DNA of 60,616 nucleotides from CANHEE01 sp043777755 (GCA_043777755.1 JAYWHK010000173.1:1-60616), one strand, 5' to 3'; shown: positions 1 to 8,938, counted from the first letter of the stretch. Numbers and translations: made by a program. The notes: a model not told the origin generated them from the sequence alone.

Positions 1-3000
1 ACCATCATTACCACCATTGCAAGATGGAGGATAAATATTAATTGCATAGTTATAAACTGCTGATGGTTCTGTCAATATAGTTGTGTTTGTTGCTGTACAA
101 CCATTCGCATCTGTTACAGTTACTGTGTATGTGCCGCTACCTAAACCTGTGCGATTTTGTGTAGTGATGCCACCGCCCCAATTGTAAGTATATGCTCCTG
201 TTCCACCACTTGGCGTGATGGTAATTGAACCGTTTAATGTGCCACTTGCTGCGTTACATTTTGGACTAGTACTTGTTTTTACAATTGAAACTGCTGTTGG
301 TTCTGTCAATATTGTTGTATTTGTTGCAGTACAACTATTTACATCTGTTACAGTTACTGTGTAAGTTCCTGCTCCTAAGCCAGTGCGATTTTGAGTCGTC
401 GCTCCATTGTTCCATAAATAAGTAAAAGCTCCTGTTCCACCACTTGGCGTGATGGTAATTGAACCATTCAATGCACCACTTCCTGCATTACACGTTGGTT
501 GTGTACTTGTTTTTGCAATAGAAACTACTGTCGGTTCTGTAACGACAGCACTTGTTGTTGCAGAACAGCCATTGCTATCAGTTGCTGTGAAATTATATAA
601 ACCTGCTGCCAATCCTAAATTAGCTGGTGAAGTAGTAATTGTACCCGTTCCACCACCAAAATTGAAATAAATATAGCCGTTGCTATAGCCATTACAAGAT
701 GGAGAAAAATTATTGCTTACATAACAATAAACTGCGGTTGGTTCTGTTAATGTTGTGGTATTTGTTGCTTTACAACCGTTGGCATCTGTTACAGTTACAA
801 CATAAGTTCCTGCTCCTAAACCTGTACGGTTTTGAGTAGTAACTCCTGCGCCCCAATTGTAAGTAAAAGCTCCTGTTCCGCCACTTGGAGTGATGTTAAT
901 TGAACCATTCAATGTGCCACTTGCTACGTTACACGTTGGTTGTGTACTTGTTTTTACAATTGAAATTGCTGTTGGCTCTGTAACGACAGCACTTGTTGTT
1001 GCAGAACAGCCATTGCTATCAGTTGCTGTGAAATTATATAAACCTGCTGCCAATCCTAAATTACTTGGCGAAGTTGTAATTGTACCCGTTCCTCCTCCAA
1101 AATTGAAATAAATATAACCATTACTAAAACCATTGCAAGTTGGAGAAAAATTATTACTTACATAACAATAAACTGCCGTAGGTTCTGTTAATGTTGTTGT
1201 ATTTGTTGCTTTACAACCATTTGCATCTGTTACAGTTACCGTGTAAGTTCCACTGCCTAAACCTGTGCGGTTTTGAGTAGTTACTCCACCGCCCCAATTG
1301 TAAGTAAATGCTCCTGTTCCACCACTTGCTGTGATGTTGATTGTGCCATTTAATGTGCCGCTTGCTGCGTTACACGTTGGCTGGGTAGATATTTTTGCAA
1401 TAGAAACTGCTGTTGGTTCTGTAATTGTAATAGTATTTACCAAACTACAAGCATTGATGTCTGAAACAGTTACTGTATAAATACCTGCTTTGAGGTTAGT
1501 GACAGTAGCGGTTGTTGCGCCATTGCTCCAAAGATAAGTCAAAGTACCTGTACCACCAGTAGCGGTAACGCTTGCACTACCATTTTGACCACCGTTACAA
1601 GAAATATTTACACCGTTAAAATTGCTTTTTGCAATAGAAGTTTCTATCTGCGTAGGTTCTGCGATTACTATAGATGCTGTTGTTTTACAATAATGTGCAT
1701 CTTCGACAGTTACAGAATATGTTCCTGCTGCTAATTTTTCCAATTTTTTAGTATCGTATTCTGCATTTTGCTTGTGACTCCACACGTATTCGTAAGATGA
1801 AAATCCACCACAAGTAACGATGTCAATTGTTGCATCGTTTTTACCGCTACAAGAGATGGCTTGTCCGTTGTAATCAGAAACAATTTTCAAACTCGTTTTT
1901 AAAGGTGTTGCATCTGGAACAAAAAATTCCGTTGAAGCAAAACAATCATTTTTGCCAATCGCTTTGATTTTATGCCAACCTGCTGCCAATGTATTTAATG
2001 ACAAATGAAAACCATGTTTGTATTTTAAAACAACACCTTCTGGCGTGGTGTAAAACCATTGATAAATAGATGAAGTTGTATTTGGGTCGAATTTCACTTT
2101 GACTTCTACACGTCCATCGTTGCGGTCATTACAAGAAATTCCTCTAATGTCATAAACTTCTAACTCCAAAACATCTGTTCTGAGGTTTGGCAAAGAGACT
2201 ATTTGATTGCTTGGATTTTGGTCAGTGTGTTCTAAAAAATCATTGTTAAGCTGTACAAAAAGGCTGTCTTTCTCTAATAACAATTTATTTTTATCACAAA
2301 TTTCAATTTCCGTTGCGTTGTTTGGCAAAATTTTTGGAATTTGAGTAAGGATAGAAGTTGTGTATTTTTTATTAAAAATAACTAAACTTGCATTTTGTGA
2401 TTCAATGGTTTTTGTACCATTGTTTTTCACCAAAAAACGAAAACAAGTCGCATCTGAATCTTTACAACTTTGTTCTGGAAGTTTTAGCAATTCCAATGCA
2501 ATATCTGTTTTTTCTACGAAAAAAGAAAAATATTGCAATTGCGACCATTGGCTTTTATCATTTTTACAACGAATAAAAAGCGTAAATTTTTTGTTGGGTG
2601 TTTTTACATTTGAAAAAACAGCCGCAACATCCGTCAGGTTAAGGGATTTTGTAAAAGGTGTTTGTAAGACCAATTTCGTTGCTTTTCCAACACCTGGGTC
2701 AATGTCTAAAAAATATTCTACTTCGGTAATTGCCGACCAATTTACATCTGCAAATTTTTCTAAATAATTGTTAATTTTAAAATTCAATGATGGATTTTGT
2801 GAGAAAATCTTTGCTGCATTGGCTTCAAAATTAAACATAAAACGGAGTGTATCGTTTTTAAGTGATTGATTTTGAACGTTTAATGTTCTAACACTTGCTA
2901 CATTTGCTGCTTCGCCAGTCATAGAAAACTCATATTTCCCAGTATAGATTCCAACATTGCTGATGTTGCGAAAATCGTAGTGTGGTGCAAAAGTACCGCC

Positions 3001-3801
3001 TTTGTAAGCCTTAAACATTGGATTAAAACCCGACGTAAGCAAATGATTGTCAAAAGCCATATCACATTCTGAGCTGTAGTTATTGGTCAAAACGTTGCCA
3101 TTTTTTACATTTTCAAAAGATAAAACGTGGTAAAAAAGGTTGTTTTCAATCAATACATTTTTCATTCCGTCAAAAATATACGGACGAACTCCTACTTCAT
3201 CACCGCTAAAAAGGTTGTTGGAAAAACGTATATTCTGGACATTTCCCAAAGGCCCAATTTTAGGCAAATAGAAAAAATTGTTTGAGAAATTAACATCGAC
3301 TAAGTTCGCTGTTTTTTTGCTGCTAATCGTCGCATTTTTTTCAAAAACATTGCTATAAAACAAACAATTGTACGTAAAATCTCCCAATTCAACGCTTTTG
3401 TTGATTTGGCAATTTCTGACCGTAAGGTTTTGAATTTGTTCAGCTTGTGTCGTATTGACTTTGTTCAAAACCAAACCATCAAACGTAACATTTTTCGTTT
3501 CGGGCGAAAACTCCACCTCGTCAATCAAAACGCTGTGCGCATTTTGTTTTTTGGGATGATGCCCCGTCCCGATAAAAGTCAGTGCTTTATTGGCGATTTT
3601 GATATTGCCATAGGAGATTGGGCTACCTTGAATGACGATAACGTCACCCGTTTTGGCAGAATCAATGGCAATTTGCAGTGAAGAAAAAGGTGTACTCAAA
3701 AGGTGTAGATTGTCCACGTAATGTGTCTTTTGAGCAAACACAATGGTGTGACAAAATAATAGCAATGCTATTATTAGGTGTGTGAATCTTAACGTTTTCA
3801 T
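1..3801 (-). CDS. Giant surface protein, beta-helix plus SprB repeats (C-terminus outside window)
   Basis: The reading frame is open from ATG at 3801 to the left edge (1267 residues visible, stop outside the window). It starts with a signal peptide (MKTLRFTHLIIALLLFCHT, cleavage near VFAQ). Residues about 25-290 form short turns rich in N-N-x-F/L-F, typical of a right-handed parallel beta-helix. Residues about 300-630 are a mixed linker with Cys-containing PKD-like modules. From about residue 635 onward there are SprB-type repeats, each with a C-N-G core, GGTGxxTYxW, an AGTYTVTVTD strand and a closing LTEPTAV. Eight repeat boundaries are visible (at 66, 299, 532, 740, 973, 1181, 1414 and 1657), spaced 208-243 nt. 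SprB-type proteins are secreted surface adhesins in gliding Bacteroidota and are usually T9SS cargo. The sorting domain would be beyond the edge. Function in adhesion or gliding is inferred. Confidence 0.88.
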   Translation of the reverse strand, partial: MKTLRFTHLIIALLLFCHTIVFAQKTHYVDNLHLLSTPFSSLQIAIDSAKTGDVIVIQGSPISYGNIKIANKALTFIGTGHHPKKQNAHSVLIDEVEFSPETKNVTFDGLVLNKVNTTQAEQIQNLTVRNCQINKSVELGDFTYNCLFYSNVFEKNATISSKKTANLVDVNFSNNFFYLPKIGPLGNVQNIRFSNNLFSGDEVGVRPYIFDGMKNVLIENNLFYHVLSFENVKNGNVLTNNYSSECDMAFDNHLLTSGFNPMFKAYKGGTFAPHYDFRNISNVGIYTGKYEFSMTGEAANVASVRTLNVQNQSLKNDTLRFMFNFEANAAKIFSQNPSLNFKINNYLEKFADVNWSAITEVEYFLDIDPGVGKATKLVLQTPFTKSLNLTDVAAVFSNVKTPNKKFTLFIRCKNDKSQWSQLQYFSFFVEKTDIALELLKLPEQSCKDSDATCFRFLVKNNGTKTIESQNASLVIFNKKYTTSILTQIPKILPNNATEIEICDKNKLLLEKDSLFVQLNNDFLEHTDQNPSNQIVSLPNLRTDVLELEVYDIRGISCNDRNDGRVEVKVKFDPNTTSSIYQWFYTTPEGVVLKYKHGFHLSLNTLAAGWHKIKAIGKNDCFASTEFFVPDATPLKTSLKIVSDYNGQAISCSGKNDATIDIVTCGGFSSYEYVWSHKQNAEYDTKKLEKLAAGTYSVTVEDAHYCKTTASIVIAEPTQIETSIAKSNFNGVNISCNGGQNGSASVTATGGTGTLTYLWSNGATTATVTNLKAGIYTVTVSDINACSLVNTITITEPTAVSIAKISTQPTCNAASGTLNGTINITASGGTGAFTYNWGGGVTTQNRTGLGSGTYTVTVTDANGCKATNTTTLTEPTAVYCYVSNNFSPTCNGFSNGYIYFNFGGGTGTITTSPSNLGLAAGLYNFTATDSNGCSATTSAVVTEPTAISIVKTSTQPTCNVASGTLNGSINITPSGGTGAFTYNWGAGVTTQNRTGLGAGTYVVTVTDANGCKATNTTTLTEPTAVYCYVSNNFSPSCNGYSNGYIYFNFGGGTGTITTSPANLGLAAGLYNFTATDSNGCSATTSAVVTEPTVVSIAKTSTQPTCNAGSGALNGSITITPSGGTGAFTYLWNNGATTQNRTGLGAGTYTVTVTDVNSCTATNTTILTEPTAVSIVKTSTSPKCNAASGTLNGSITITPSGGTGAYTYNWGGGITTQNRTGLGSGTYTVTVTDANGCTATNTTILTEPSAVYNYAINIYPPSCNGGNDG
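449..1360 (-). repeat. Higher-order 441-nt tandem duplication inside the SprB repeat gene
   Basis: Two SprB modules (233 and 208 nt) form a unit that recurs with a 441-nt offset: the segment near 449-670 is almost identical to that near 890-1111. The shared block ATTGCTATCAGTTGCTGTGA occurs in both. The unit is in frame, so copy number can change without breaking the gene. Confidence 0.85.
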
Positions 3802-3834
3802 TAAAAAAAGGTTTTAAAAAATAAAATTAATAGT

Positions 3835-3880
3835 GCAGAAGTTGAATTTTCAAGAAAAATCTTAATTGTTCAACCTCTGC
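3835..3880 (-). promoter_or_regulatory. Dyad in the leader of the SprB-repeat gene
   Basis: GCAGAAGTTGAA (3835-3846) pairs with TTCAACCTCTGC (3869-3880) with one mismatch, 34 nt upstream of the ATG at 3801. On the minus strand a T-rich stretch follows only after about 10 nt. It could be a leader hairpin of the surface-protein gene or a weak terminator of the LytTR gene. Confidence 0.35.
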
Positions 3881-3982
3881 TCGTTTTCATTTTGTGGTTA
3901 TTAGTTGTAAGTTTTTTTTAGTCGTAAGTCTTTAAGTCGCTTTGCGTGGTGGTTATTAGTCGTAAGTCTTTTTTAGTAAATT

Positions 3983-4360
3983 TCACCCCTTTTCAATCCA
4001 ACTCAATAGTGGTTTTACTTTTACACGAGGTACAATAGCCTCTTCAAATGTTAAAAGGGTCAAATGCACCAATATTCGTTGATTGGTGTATGTTTCGACA
4101 TCTTTAATTGCTTTCCTATTGACTAACATTTGTCGATTGATGCGGTAAAATTGTTGCTCAGAAAGAAGCCCTTCCAAGGTTTCTAATGTTTTAGCAATAA
4201 TATGTTTATTGCCGTTGAAATCAACGAGATAGACTGTTTTCCCTTTTGAGCAGGCAAATGCTATATTTTCAACCAAAACAAAATAGATTTTGTCGGCTTG
4301 TCGAATGGAAAAACTGATTTGTGCTTTATTTCCTAGGGTATTGGTCGTATCTTTCTCCAT
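3983..4360 (-). CDS. Stand-alone LytTR DNA-binding protein (no receiver domain)
   Basis: The protein has 125 residues and is nearly all LytTR domain (about residues 18-125), with the typical FYRINRQMLVNRKAIKDVE block. LytTR domains bind DNA and normally sit behind a receiver (REC) domain, which is absent here, as are membrane segments. It is a close paralogue of the C-terminal half of the LytTR response regulator at 6177-6938: both end in LSWIEKG and share FYRINRQ..VNRKAIK. It therefore looks like a duplicated output domain. It lies directly upstream of the SprB-repeat gene on the same strand and is a candidate regulator of it (inference). Confidence 0.85.
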   Translation of the reverse strand: MEKDTTNTLGNKAQISFSIRQADKIYFVLVENIAFACSKGKTVYLVDFNGNKHIIAKTLETLEGLLSEQQFYRINRQMLVNRKAIKDVETYTNQRILVHLTLLTFEEAIVPRVKVKPLLSWIEKG

Positions 4361-4465
4361 ATTTGAAAAGGTTTTTAACTTTAATCTAAGTGAGGTTTAA
4401 AATTCAAAAGTCCTGTTAATCAGCAACTTACGAGTTTAAACTGCGCTATTCATTTTTACATTTGA

Positions 4466-5308
4466 CTACTTACGGTTAATCATAATTTCTGTAATTTTAG
4501 TTGCCGCTTTAATTTTCTTTTTGTCAATATCGTATTGAAAATTAGCCGCATCTAAGCGATAAGAAATATTGTTAGCCGTTGCGTAAGTGCGTCCTTCTGA
4601 TTCTGAACCATGCACTTCGACATTGGGAAAAAACTTCAATAAATCATTAAAGGTATCACCAACTTTTAGTCCTTCTTTTGTACTTGCTTTTGGAGTATTT
4701 ATGGTAATATCGCCTACCAAAAGTTTGTTATTTGGGTCTGGAAGAAAATAAGCCGCAGGATTGTTTTCAAAATCTTTGATTTCATAAGCCTCAAAAGAGC
4801 CTTCACCTGTTTTTATTTTAGATTTTTGAACGTAATCCACATTGTAGTTTTTAATGGCATCGCCTACTTTGACACCTCTAAAAGAGCTTGCTTCAATCAA
4901 CATTTGAGTATCCGTAGTGCCAATACTGATAATTTCCTCTACTGTCATTCGTTTTGTACTGCTAGAAACAAAAGAAATACCTTTGAAGCTAACCTCGTCG
5001 CCTACAGCACACGTTTTGTAATTTTGAGGTCCTCCTACATTGCTGATAGATACCAACGCAGCATAAATGCCTTCGTTGTCAGTTTGTACATCAGCGGAGT
5101 AGCCATCTTTGCCTGAGGTAATCGCCTTTACCGTTCCTTTGATGGTAATGGATTCTGCTTTTTTCTCAAGAGATGCCGTATTTTCACTTGTTGCGTCGGC
5201 TTTTGGAGTGTTGGTTTGTCCGTTAGAACAAGAAAAAGCTACAGTCATTACAGAAAAAAGCATTAATGCTTTGATTGTGTTTGTTTTAATTTTAATAATA
5301 GTTGTCAT
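4466..5308 (-). CDS. Secreted lipoprotein of unknown function
   Basis: The 280-residue protein has a lipoprotein signal peptide: a positively charged start, hydrophobic core LMLFSVMTVAF, then a Cys at the lipobox (AFSC, near residue 27). A low-complexity linker rich in Thr, Ala and Lys follows. The C-terminal part contains two related segments with G-V/L-K-V-G-D (FRGVKVGDAIKNYNV and EGLKVGDTFNDLLKFFP), suggesting an internally repeated fold. I do not recognise a named family. It lies upstream of the LytTR gene in the same orientation and has its own TACTTTTG promoter box. Confidence 0.7.
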   Translation of the reverse strand: MTTIIKIKTNTIKALMLFSVMTVAFSCSNGQTNTPKADATSENTASLEKKAESITIKGTVKAITSGKDGYSADVQTDNEGIYAALVSISNVGGPQNYKTCAVGDEVSFKGISFVSSSTKRMTVEEIISIGTTDTQMLIEASSFRGVKVGDAIKNYNVDYVQKSKIKTGEGSFEAYEIKDFENNPAAYFLPDPNNKLLVGDITINTPKASTKEGLKVGDTFNDLLKFFPNVEVHGSESEGRTYATANNISYRLDAANFQYDIDKKKIKAATKITEIMINRK

Positions 5309-5344
5309 AATGAATAATTTAAAGTGTGATTGTGATTGATGCTA

Positions 5345-5352
5345 CAAAAGTA
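5345..5352 (-). promoter_or_regulatory. Bacteroidota-type -7 box for the lipoprotein gene
   Basis: On the minus strand it reads TACTTTTG, matching the TAnnTTTG consensus, 37 nt before the ATG at 5308. No clear TTTG -33 box is seen at the usual spacing. Confidence 0.45.
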
Positions 5353-5458
5353 GGTCATCTTTTGTGCGAAAAAAAGGAGAAGTTGGGTGAATGAACTAAA
5401 TCAAGGAGTGAAATGACTGTAATGCGGATTGTAGTTTTCGGATTGTTTTTTCAACAGT

Positions 5459-5503
5459 AAAAACAAAAAACGCTACGTGTCTGACGACACGTAGCGTTTT
5501 GAA
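5459..5503 (-). terminator. Rho-independent terminator after the PD-(D/E)XK gene
   Basis: On the minus strand a stem AACGCTACGTGTC / GACACGTAGCGTT with a short loop is followed by TTTTTTGTTTTT. It sits 25-65 nt downstream of the stop codon at 5526. Confidence 0.8.
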
Positions 5504-5525
5504 ATAGTTTTTTAACTAAAAAAAA

Positions 5526-6119
5526 CTAACTTTTGACTATAGATTGCAATATACCGAGGACTTTTGACAAATCACTCAATGAATAAATAGTAGTGTCTTG
5601 ATAAGCATCAGAGCCATCTAATTTCAAAAATTGCCATAGATAACCTGTTGTTACACAGCCATATATCATTTCTATTGGTGTATTTTTACGCTCGTTAAAA
5701 AGCCTTGCAGCATACATTTCAGCAATACATTGAGGAACTCCATTTTCGAGGTTATCATTTTTTGCTTCTACAATGCAAAAAACGGGTTCTTTTATAAAAG
5801 TACTTTCGGGTACTTTGGTAAATAAAAAGTCACAAAACCCTTTTAAGCCTAAATCTTTATCAACATTCAAATTATGACCCGAAAAAAACGAAATGCTATC
5901 TCTATTTTTACGAGCAATTTCATACAAAATTGGCGCAATCAAAAATTCTGATTTTGCTTTTTCTGTATTGAGTGTCATACTCGTATTCATCTCTAAAAGC
6001 GTTTTCAAAAAATCTGATGCTTCAAGAGGTGTAACCGTTTTTATGAAATTACGAAGTTTCAATTCTATACCTAACTCTTTTAGGTCGTCATATTTATATT
6101 GAGAATAGGATTTTGGCAT
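5526..6119 (-). CDS. Solo PD-(D/E)XK nuclease-like protein, copy 1
   Basis: The 197-residue protein has the layout of the N-terminal nuclease domain of type I restriction subunit R-like proteins, without helicase or partner subunits. Visible motif residues are E58 (TEKAKSEFLIAPIL), D97 (KGFCDFLF) and E118-A-K120 (FCIVEAK), followed by a conserved PQCIAEMYAA helix. Two paralogues occur at 10951-11556 and 23225-23833. No methylase or specificity gene is adjacent, so a restriction role is not supported. DNA or RNA cleavage is inferred from the fold motif only. Confidence 0.75.
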   Translation of the reverse strand: MPKSYSQYKYDDLKELGIELKLRNFIKTVTPLEASDFLKTLLEMNTSMTLNTEKAKSEFLIAPILYEIARKNRDSISFFSGHNLNVDKDLGLKGFCDFLFTKVPESTFIKEPVFCIVEAKNDNLENGVPQCIAEMYAARLFNERKNTPIEMIYGCVTTGYLWQFLKLDGSDAYQDTTIYSLSDLSKVLGILQSIVKS

Positions 6120-6138
6120 AATAAAAATAAATTTTGGT

Positions 6139-6146
6139 CAAAGTTA
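6139..6146 (-). promoter_or_regulatory. Candidate -7 box for the PD-(D/E)XK gene at 6119
   Basis: Minus strand TAACTTTG matches TAnnTTTG, 20 nt before the start codon. No -33 box is evident. Confidence 0.35.
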
Positions 6147-6176
6147 CATAAAAATCTTTAATTTTGGTATAAAAAC

Positions 6177-6938
6177 TTAGCCTTTCTCAATCCAACTCAA
6201 AAAATGCGTAACCTTTAACTTTGAAACAAGATTTTGCTCAGGTGTCGGAAGGATTAATTTTACGACTATTTTTTGGTTAAAATATGGTTCAATCTCTTTA
6301 ATTGCTTTTCTATTGACAATCGTTTGGCGATTGATTCGGTAAAAATGTTCTGGTGAAATTGCACTTTCAATGTCATCAAGGGTTTTAAAAATTGGATGTT
6401 TTTCACCTTGAAAAGTATATAAATAAACAACTTCATTTTCTAAATAGGAAAAAGCAATATCCTCTACCCGAACAGGATATATTTTTTCTCGAAAACGTAT
6501 TAAAAAACTCGTTTGGTAGCTTTTTTTCTCTACCATAAGCTCTTTTACAGGTGTAATATCAATAGTATTGCTTGAAAAACTGCCTTTCAAGGCTTCCACT
6601 TTTGCTATTGTTTGGCGAATATCGGTTGCGCTAAATGGTTTTACGATGAAATCAATGCCATGATGTTTAAAAGCCTTCATCGTATATTCATTGTAAGAAG
6701 TGCAAAATACAACGGGCAATGTGATTGACATTTTATCAAAAATCTCAAAACACTGTCCATCAGACAGTTGTATATCCATAAAAATCACATCTAAACTTTG
6801 TTGATGTTTTTTTAAGTATTCAACGCTTGTTTCGACACTATCGCAAATTGCCATAACTTTATAATTTTGATGCCATTCAATAAATTCTTTGAGCATCTGA
6901 GCTGTTTTGGGTTCGTCTTCAATGATGAGGATATTCAT
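6177..6938 (-). CDS. LytTR family response regulator
   Basis: The 253-residue protein has a receiver domain (residues 1-120) with acidic pocket E7-D8-E9, phospho-acceptor D55 (VIFMDIQLSDG), a Thr/Ser position in FCTSYNEY and the KPFS lysine. A LytTR DNA-binding domain follows (about 148-253; FYRINRQTIVNRKAIKE). It is the last gene of a three-gene unit with two LytS-type sensors; its start lies 6 nt after the stop of the sensor ending at 6945. The pair is a complete LytS/LytTR two-component system. The stimulus is unknown. Confidence 0.92.
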   Translation of the reverse strand: MNILIIEDEPKTAQMLKEFIEWHQNYKVMAICDSVETSVEYLKKHQQSLDVIFMDIQLSDGQCFEIFDKMSITLPVVFCTSYNEYTMKAFKHHGIDFIVKPFSATDIRQTIAKVEALKGSFSSNTIDITPVKELMVEKKSYQTSFLIRFREKIYPVRVEDIAFSYLENEVVYLYTFQGEKHPIFKTLDDIESAISPEHFYRINRQTIVNRKAIKEIEPYFNQKIVVKLILPTPEQNLVSKLKVTHFLSWIEKG

Positions 6939-6944
6939 TTTCTC

Positions 6945-7952
6945 TTAGATTAATTTTATAGTTGTGGTATAATTGGATTCATTTTGTTCTATTTCTACAC
7001 CCTTTACGACACCTTCCAATACGTAACGTTTTTTTAAATTTTGAATACCAATTCCAAATGATTCAATTTTCTGACCTTTGGGTTGATAGTTATTTGAAAT
7101 GGTCAAGGTTTTGCTGTCTTTCTGAAAAAGACGTATAGTAAGCGGTCTTGACTCCGAAACGATGTTGTGTTTGATACAATTTTCAGCCAAAAGCTGCAAA
7201 GTAAAACAAGGCAAATAATATTCTAAAGACTCTTCCGCCACTTCAACCTCTGTAATGATTGCTTTTTCTTGGCGCAACTTCATCAGATACATATAGGCAT
7301 TGAAAAACTCCAACTCTTCTCGGAGCGTCACTGTTCCCTTGTCTTTTTCTAAAGTTTGGCGATAAACTCCTCCTAATTTTAGAATAAACTCTTCCGTACG
7401 AGCATCTTTTGAGCGTGCCATTGCTTGTAAAACAGTCAAACTATTGAATAAAAAATGTGGATTAATTTGCTGAAGCAACAAGTTTAGTTGAGCCTGCGCA
7501 TTTTCATTTCTCAACATTATATTATTGATAATCAAACTTTTACGCTCTACCGCAGACTTAATTCCTTCTACCAAAGCTATTAAAAGAACAATATTGACTG
7601 CATATCTTACAATATGTGACCATGGATTAGGAAATGAAAATCGAGCAATAACGTGCAAAAAATGCCTGTCTATAAATATATAAAACCAAATCACTATAGC
7701 ACCTGCAAAGGTTGCAATTAACCATTTGGTTGTTTTTTTATAAGACGTTAAATACAATGTTTTTTGAATGATTACTAAAAGCAACAATTGAAGGAAACCT
7801 GTAAATAGCCAATATATAAAAGCGTCTTCCAAAGAGTGAATACTCGCTCTTGACATATACATCGTAAGCAAAGGCATCAATAATGGATAAAAATAAAGGT
7901 AATACGTTTCTGTATTTTGGTAAAAATGCTTGCGAAGTTGAGCAAAAAACAT
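6945..7952 (-). CDS. LytS-type sensor histidine kinase (intact)
   Basis: The 335-residue membrane kinase has four to five N-terminal hydrophobic segments (about residues 20-135), a short coiled region, then the His_kinase domain with phospho-acceptor H166 in INPHFLFNSL. The ATPase region shows the N-box (AENCIKHN) and a G-box-like GIGIQNLKKRY. I place the start at the ATG at 7952, two bases after the stop of the upstream sensor, because the longer frame would begin with GTG inside that gene. It probably phosphorylates the adjacent LytTR regulator. Confidence 0.9.
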   Translation of the reverse strand: MFFAQLRKHFYQNTETYYLYFYPLLMPLLTMYMSRASIHSLEDAFIYWLFTGFLQLLLLVIIQKTLYLTSYKKTTKWLIATFAGAIVIWFYIFIDRHFLHVIARFSFPNPWSHIVRYAVNIVLLIALVEGIKSAVERKSLIINNIMLRNENAQAQLNLLLQQINPHFLFNSLTVLQAMARSKDARTEEFILKLGGVYRQTLEKDKGTVTLREELEFFNAYMYLMKLRQEKAIITEVEVAEESLEYYLPCFTLQLLAENCIKHNIVSESRPLTIRLFQKDSKTLTISNNYQPKGQKIESFGIGIQNLKKRYVLEGVVKGVEIEQNESNYTTTIKLI

Positions 7953-7954
7953 GG

Positions 7955-8911
7955 TTAAAATAGTTTTAAGGTGGTAGAGTAAGTAAAAGTTTCGGTTTCT
8001 ATCAACACACCATTTTCTATGCCTTCGTGTGTATAACACATTTCCAATTGTTCCATATCTATATTTTCAACAACTGATTTAGGTTGCAGATTATTAGTGA
8101 TTGTAACACTTTGACTGTCTTTTTGAAAAATCAAAATGTACAAAGGATTCTCTATTGAAAAATCATTGTGGTTTAAACATTTATCCATTAAAGATTGTAA
8201 CGCAAAAATTGGTAATTTACAATTGAGTGCAGCTACTGACACATTGATTTCATACTGTATCGCCGCTTCACGACCATAATTCATCAAAAAAAGATACGTT
8301 TCTAAAAATTCTAATTCTTCTTTTAAAGTAACAATATTTTTATTTTTTTTCAAAATTTGGCGATATACATCTGCTAATTTGAGGATATACACTTCAATTT
8401 TTGAATCATCAGACTTCACCATTTTTTGTAAAGTGTCCAAACAATAATATAAAAACTCAGGATTAACTTGTTTTTTTAAAAGTTCAAATTTTGCTTCAAT
8501 ATTTTCGGACTGTAGTCTTAGGTTTTCTATCTGCGCTTTTTCTCGTGCTTTTGACCAATTGATACTTTCTATAATTATCGTAGCACAAACAGCTGTCAAA
8601 AATTGATTTACGATTAATTCCTTTACGCCAATCAAGTCAGTTAAGGTATGATGTACATAATAATCGAATCCAATCCAAGCAATATTATATAGATTAATCC
8701 CAATTATCACATAAATCCATTGCACCCATTTATTTTCTGAGCGTGACAACAACCACTGAATACAATGCCACATACCAACCAATATCCAAAAATAGATAAA
8801 AAATCGCTTTGAGAAACCTGGAACTAAAAATGCGTTTTGGGACGATGCCGCAATCACCGTTTGAATAAATGCAAAGATATAAGCTGCGTAATTTTTTGAT
8901 TTTTTCGCCAT
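7955..8911 (-). CDS. Degenerate LytS-type sensor, phospho-acceptor His replaced by Glu
   Basis: The 318-residue paralogue lies directly upstream of the intact kinase. Hydrophobic segments are followed by a kinase-like domain in which INPHFLFNSL has become VNPEFLYYCL, so E152 stands where the histidine should be. The N-box is altered (MDKCLNHN, lacking the E-N pair) and the G-box glycines are missing (NIDMEQLEMCY). The rest aligns along its whole length (LKLADVYRQ, LKEELEFLETY, IFQKDSQSVTI). It is therefore expected to lack autokinase activity and may act as a regulatory subunit. The start chosen is the ATG at 8911; a GTG 13 codons upstream lies inside a palindromic element. Confidence 0.85.
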   Translation of the reverse strand: MAKKSKNYAAYIFAFIQTVIAASSQNAFLVPGFSKRFFIYFWILVGMWHCIQWLLSRSENKWVQWIYVIIGINLYNIAWIGFDYYVHHTLTDLIGVKELIVNQFLTAVCATIIIESINWSKAREKAQIENLRLQSENIEAKFELLKKQVNPEFLYYCLDTLQKMVKSDDSKIEVYILKLADVYRQILKKNKNIVTLKEELEFLETYLFLMNYGREAAIQYEINVSVAALNCKLPIFALQSLMDKCLNHNDFSIENPLYILIFQKDSQSVTITNNLQPKSVVENIDMEQLEMCYTHEGIENGVLIETETFTYSTTLKLF

Positions 8912-8938
8912 AAAATGTTTTGATAGTGATTTTACGTA

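Noticed and set aside
2360..2767. 135-codon plus-strand frame
   Set aside because: It lies antisense to the continuous SprB protein and has no signal, motif or start context.
1..3700. Several plus-strand frames of 60-135 codons opposite the SprB gene
   Set aside because: They are mirror frames of a clear minus-strand repeat protein; their apparent repeats only reflect the duplicated DNA.
5526..6119. Type I restriction-modification locus
   Set aside because: Only the nuclease-like N-terminal domain is present, without helicase, methylase or specificity subunits nearby.
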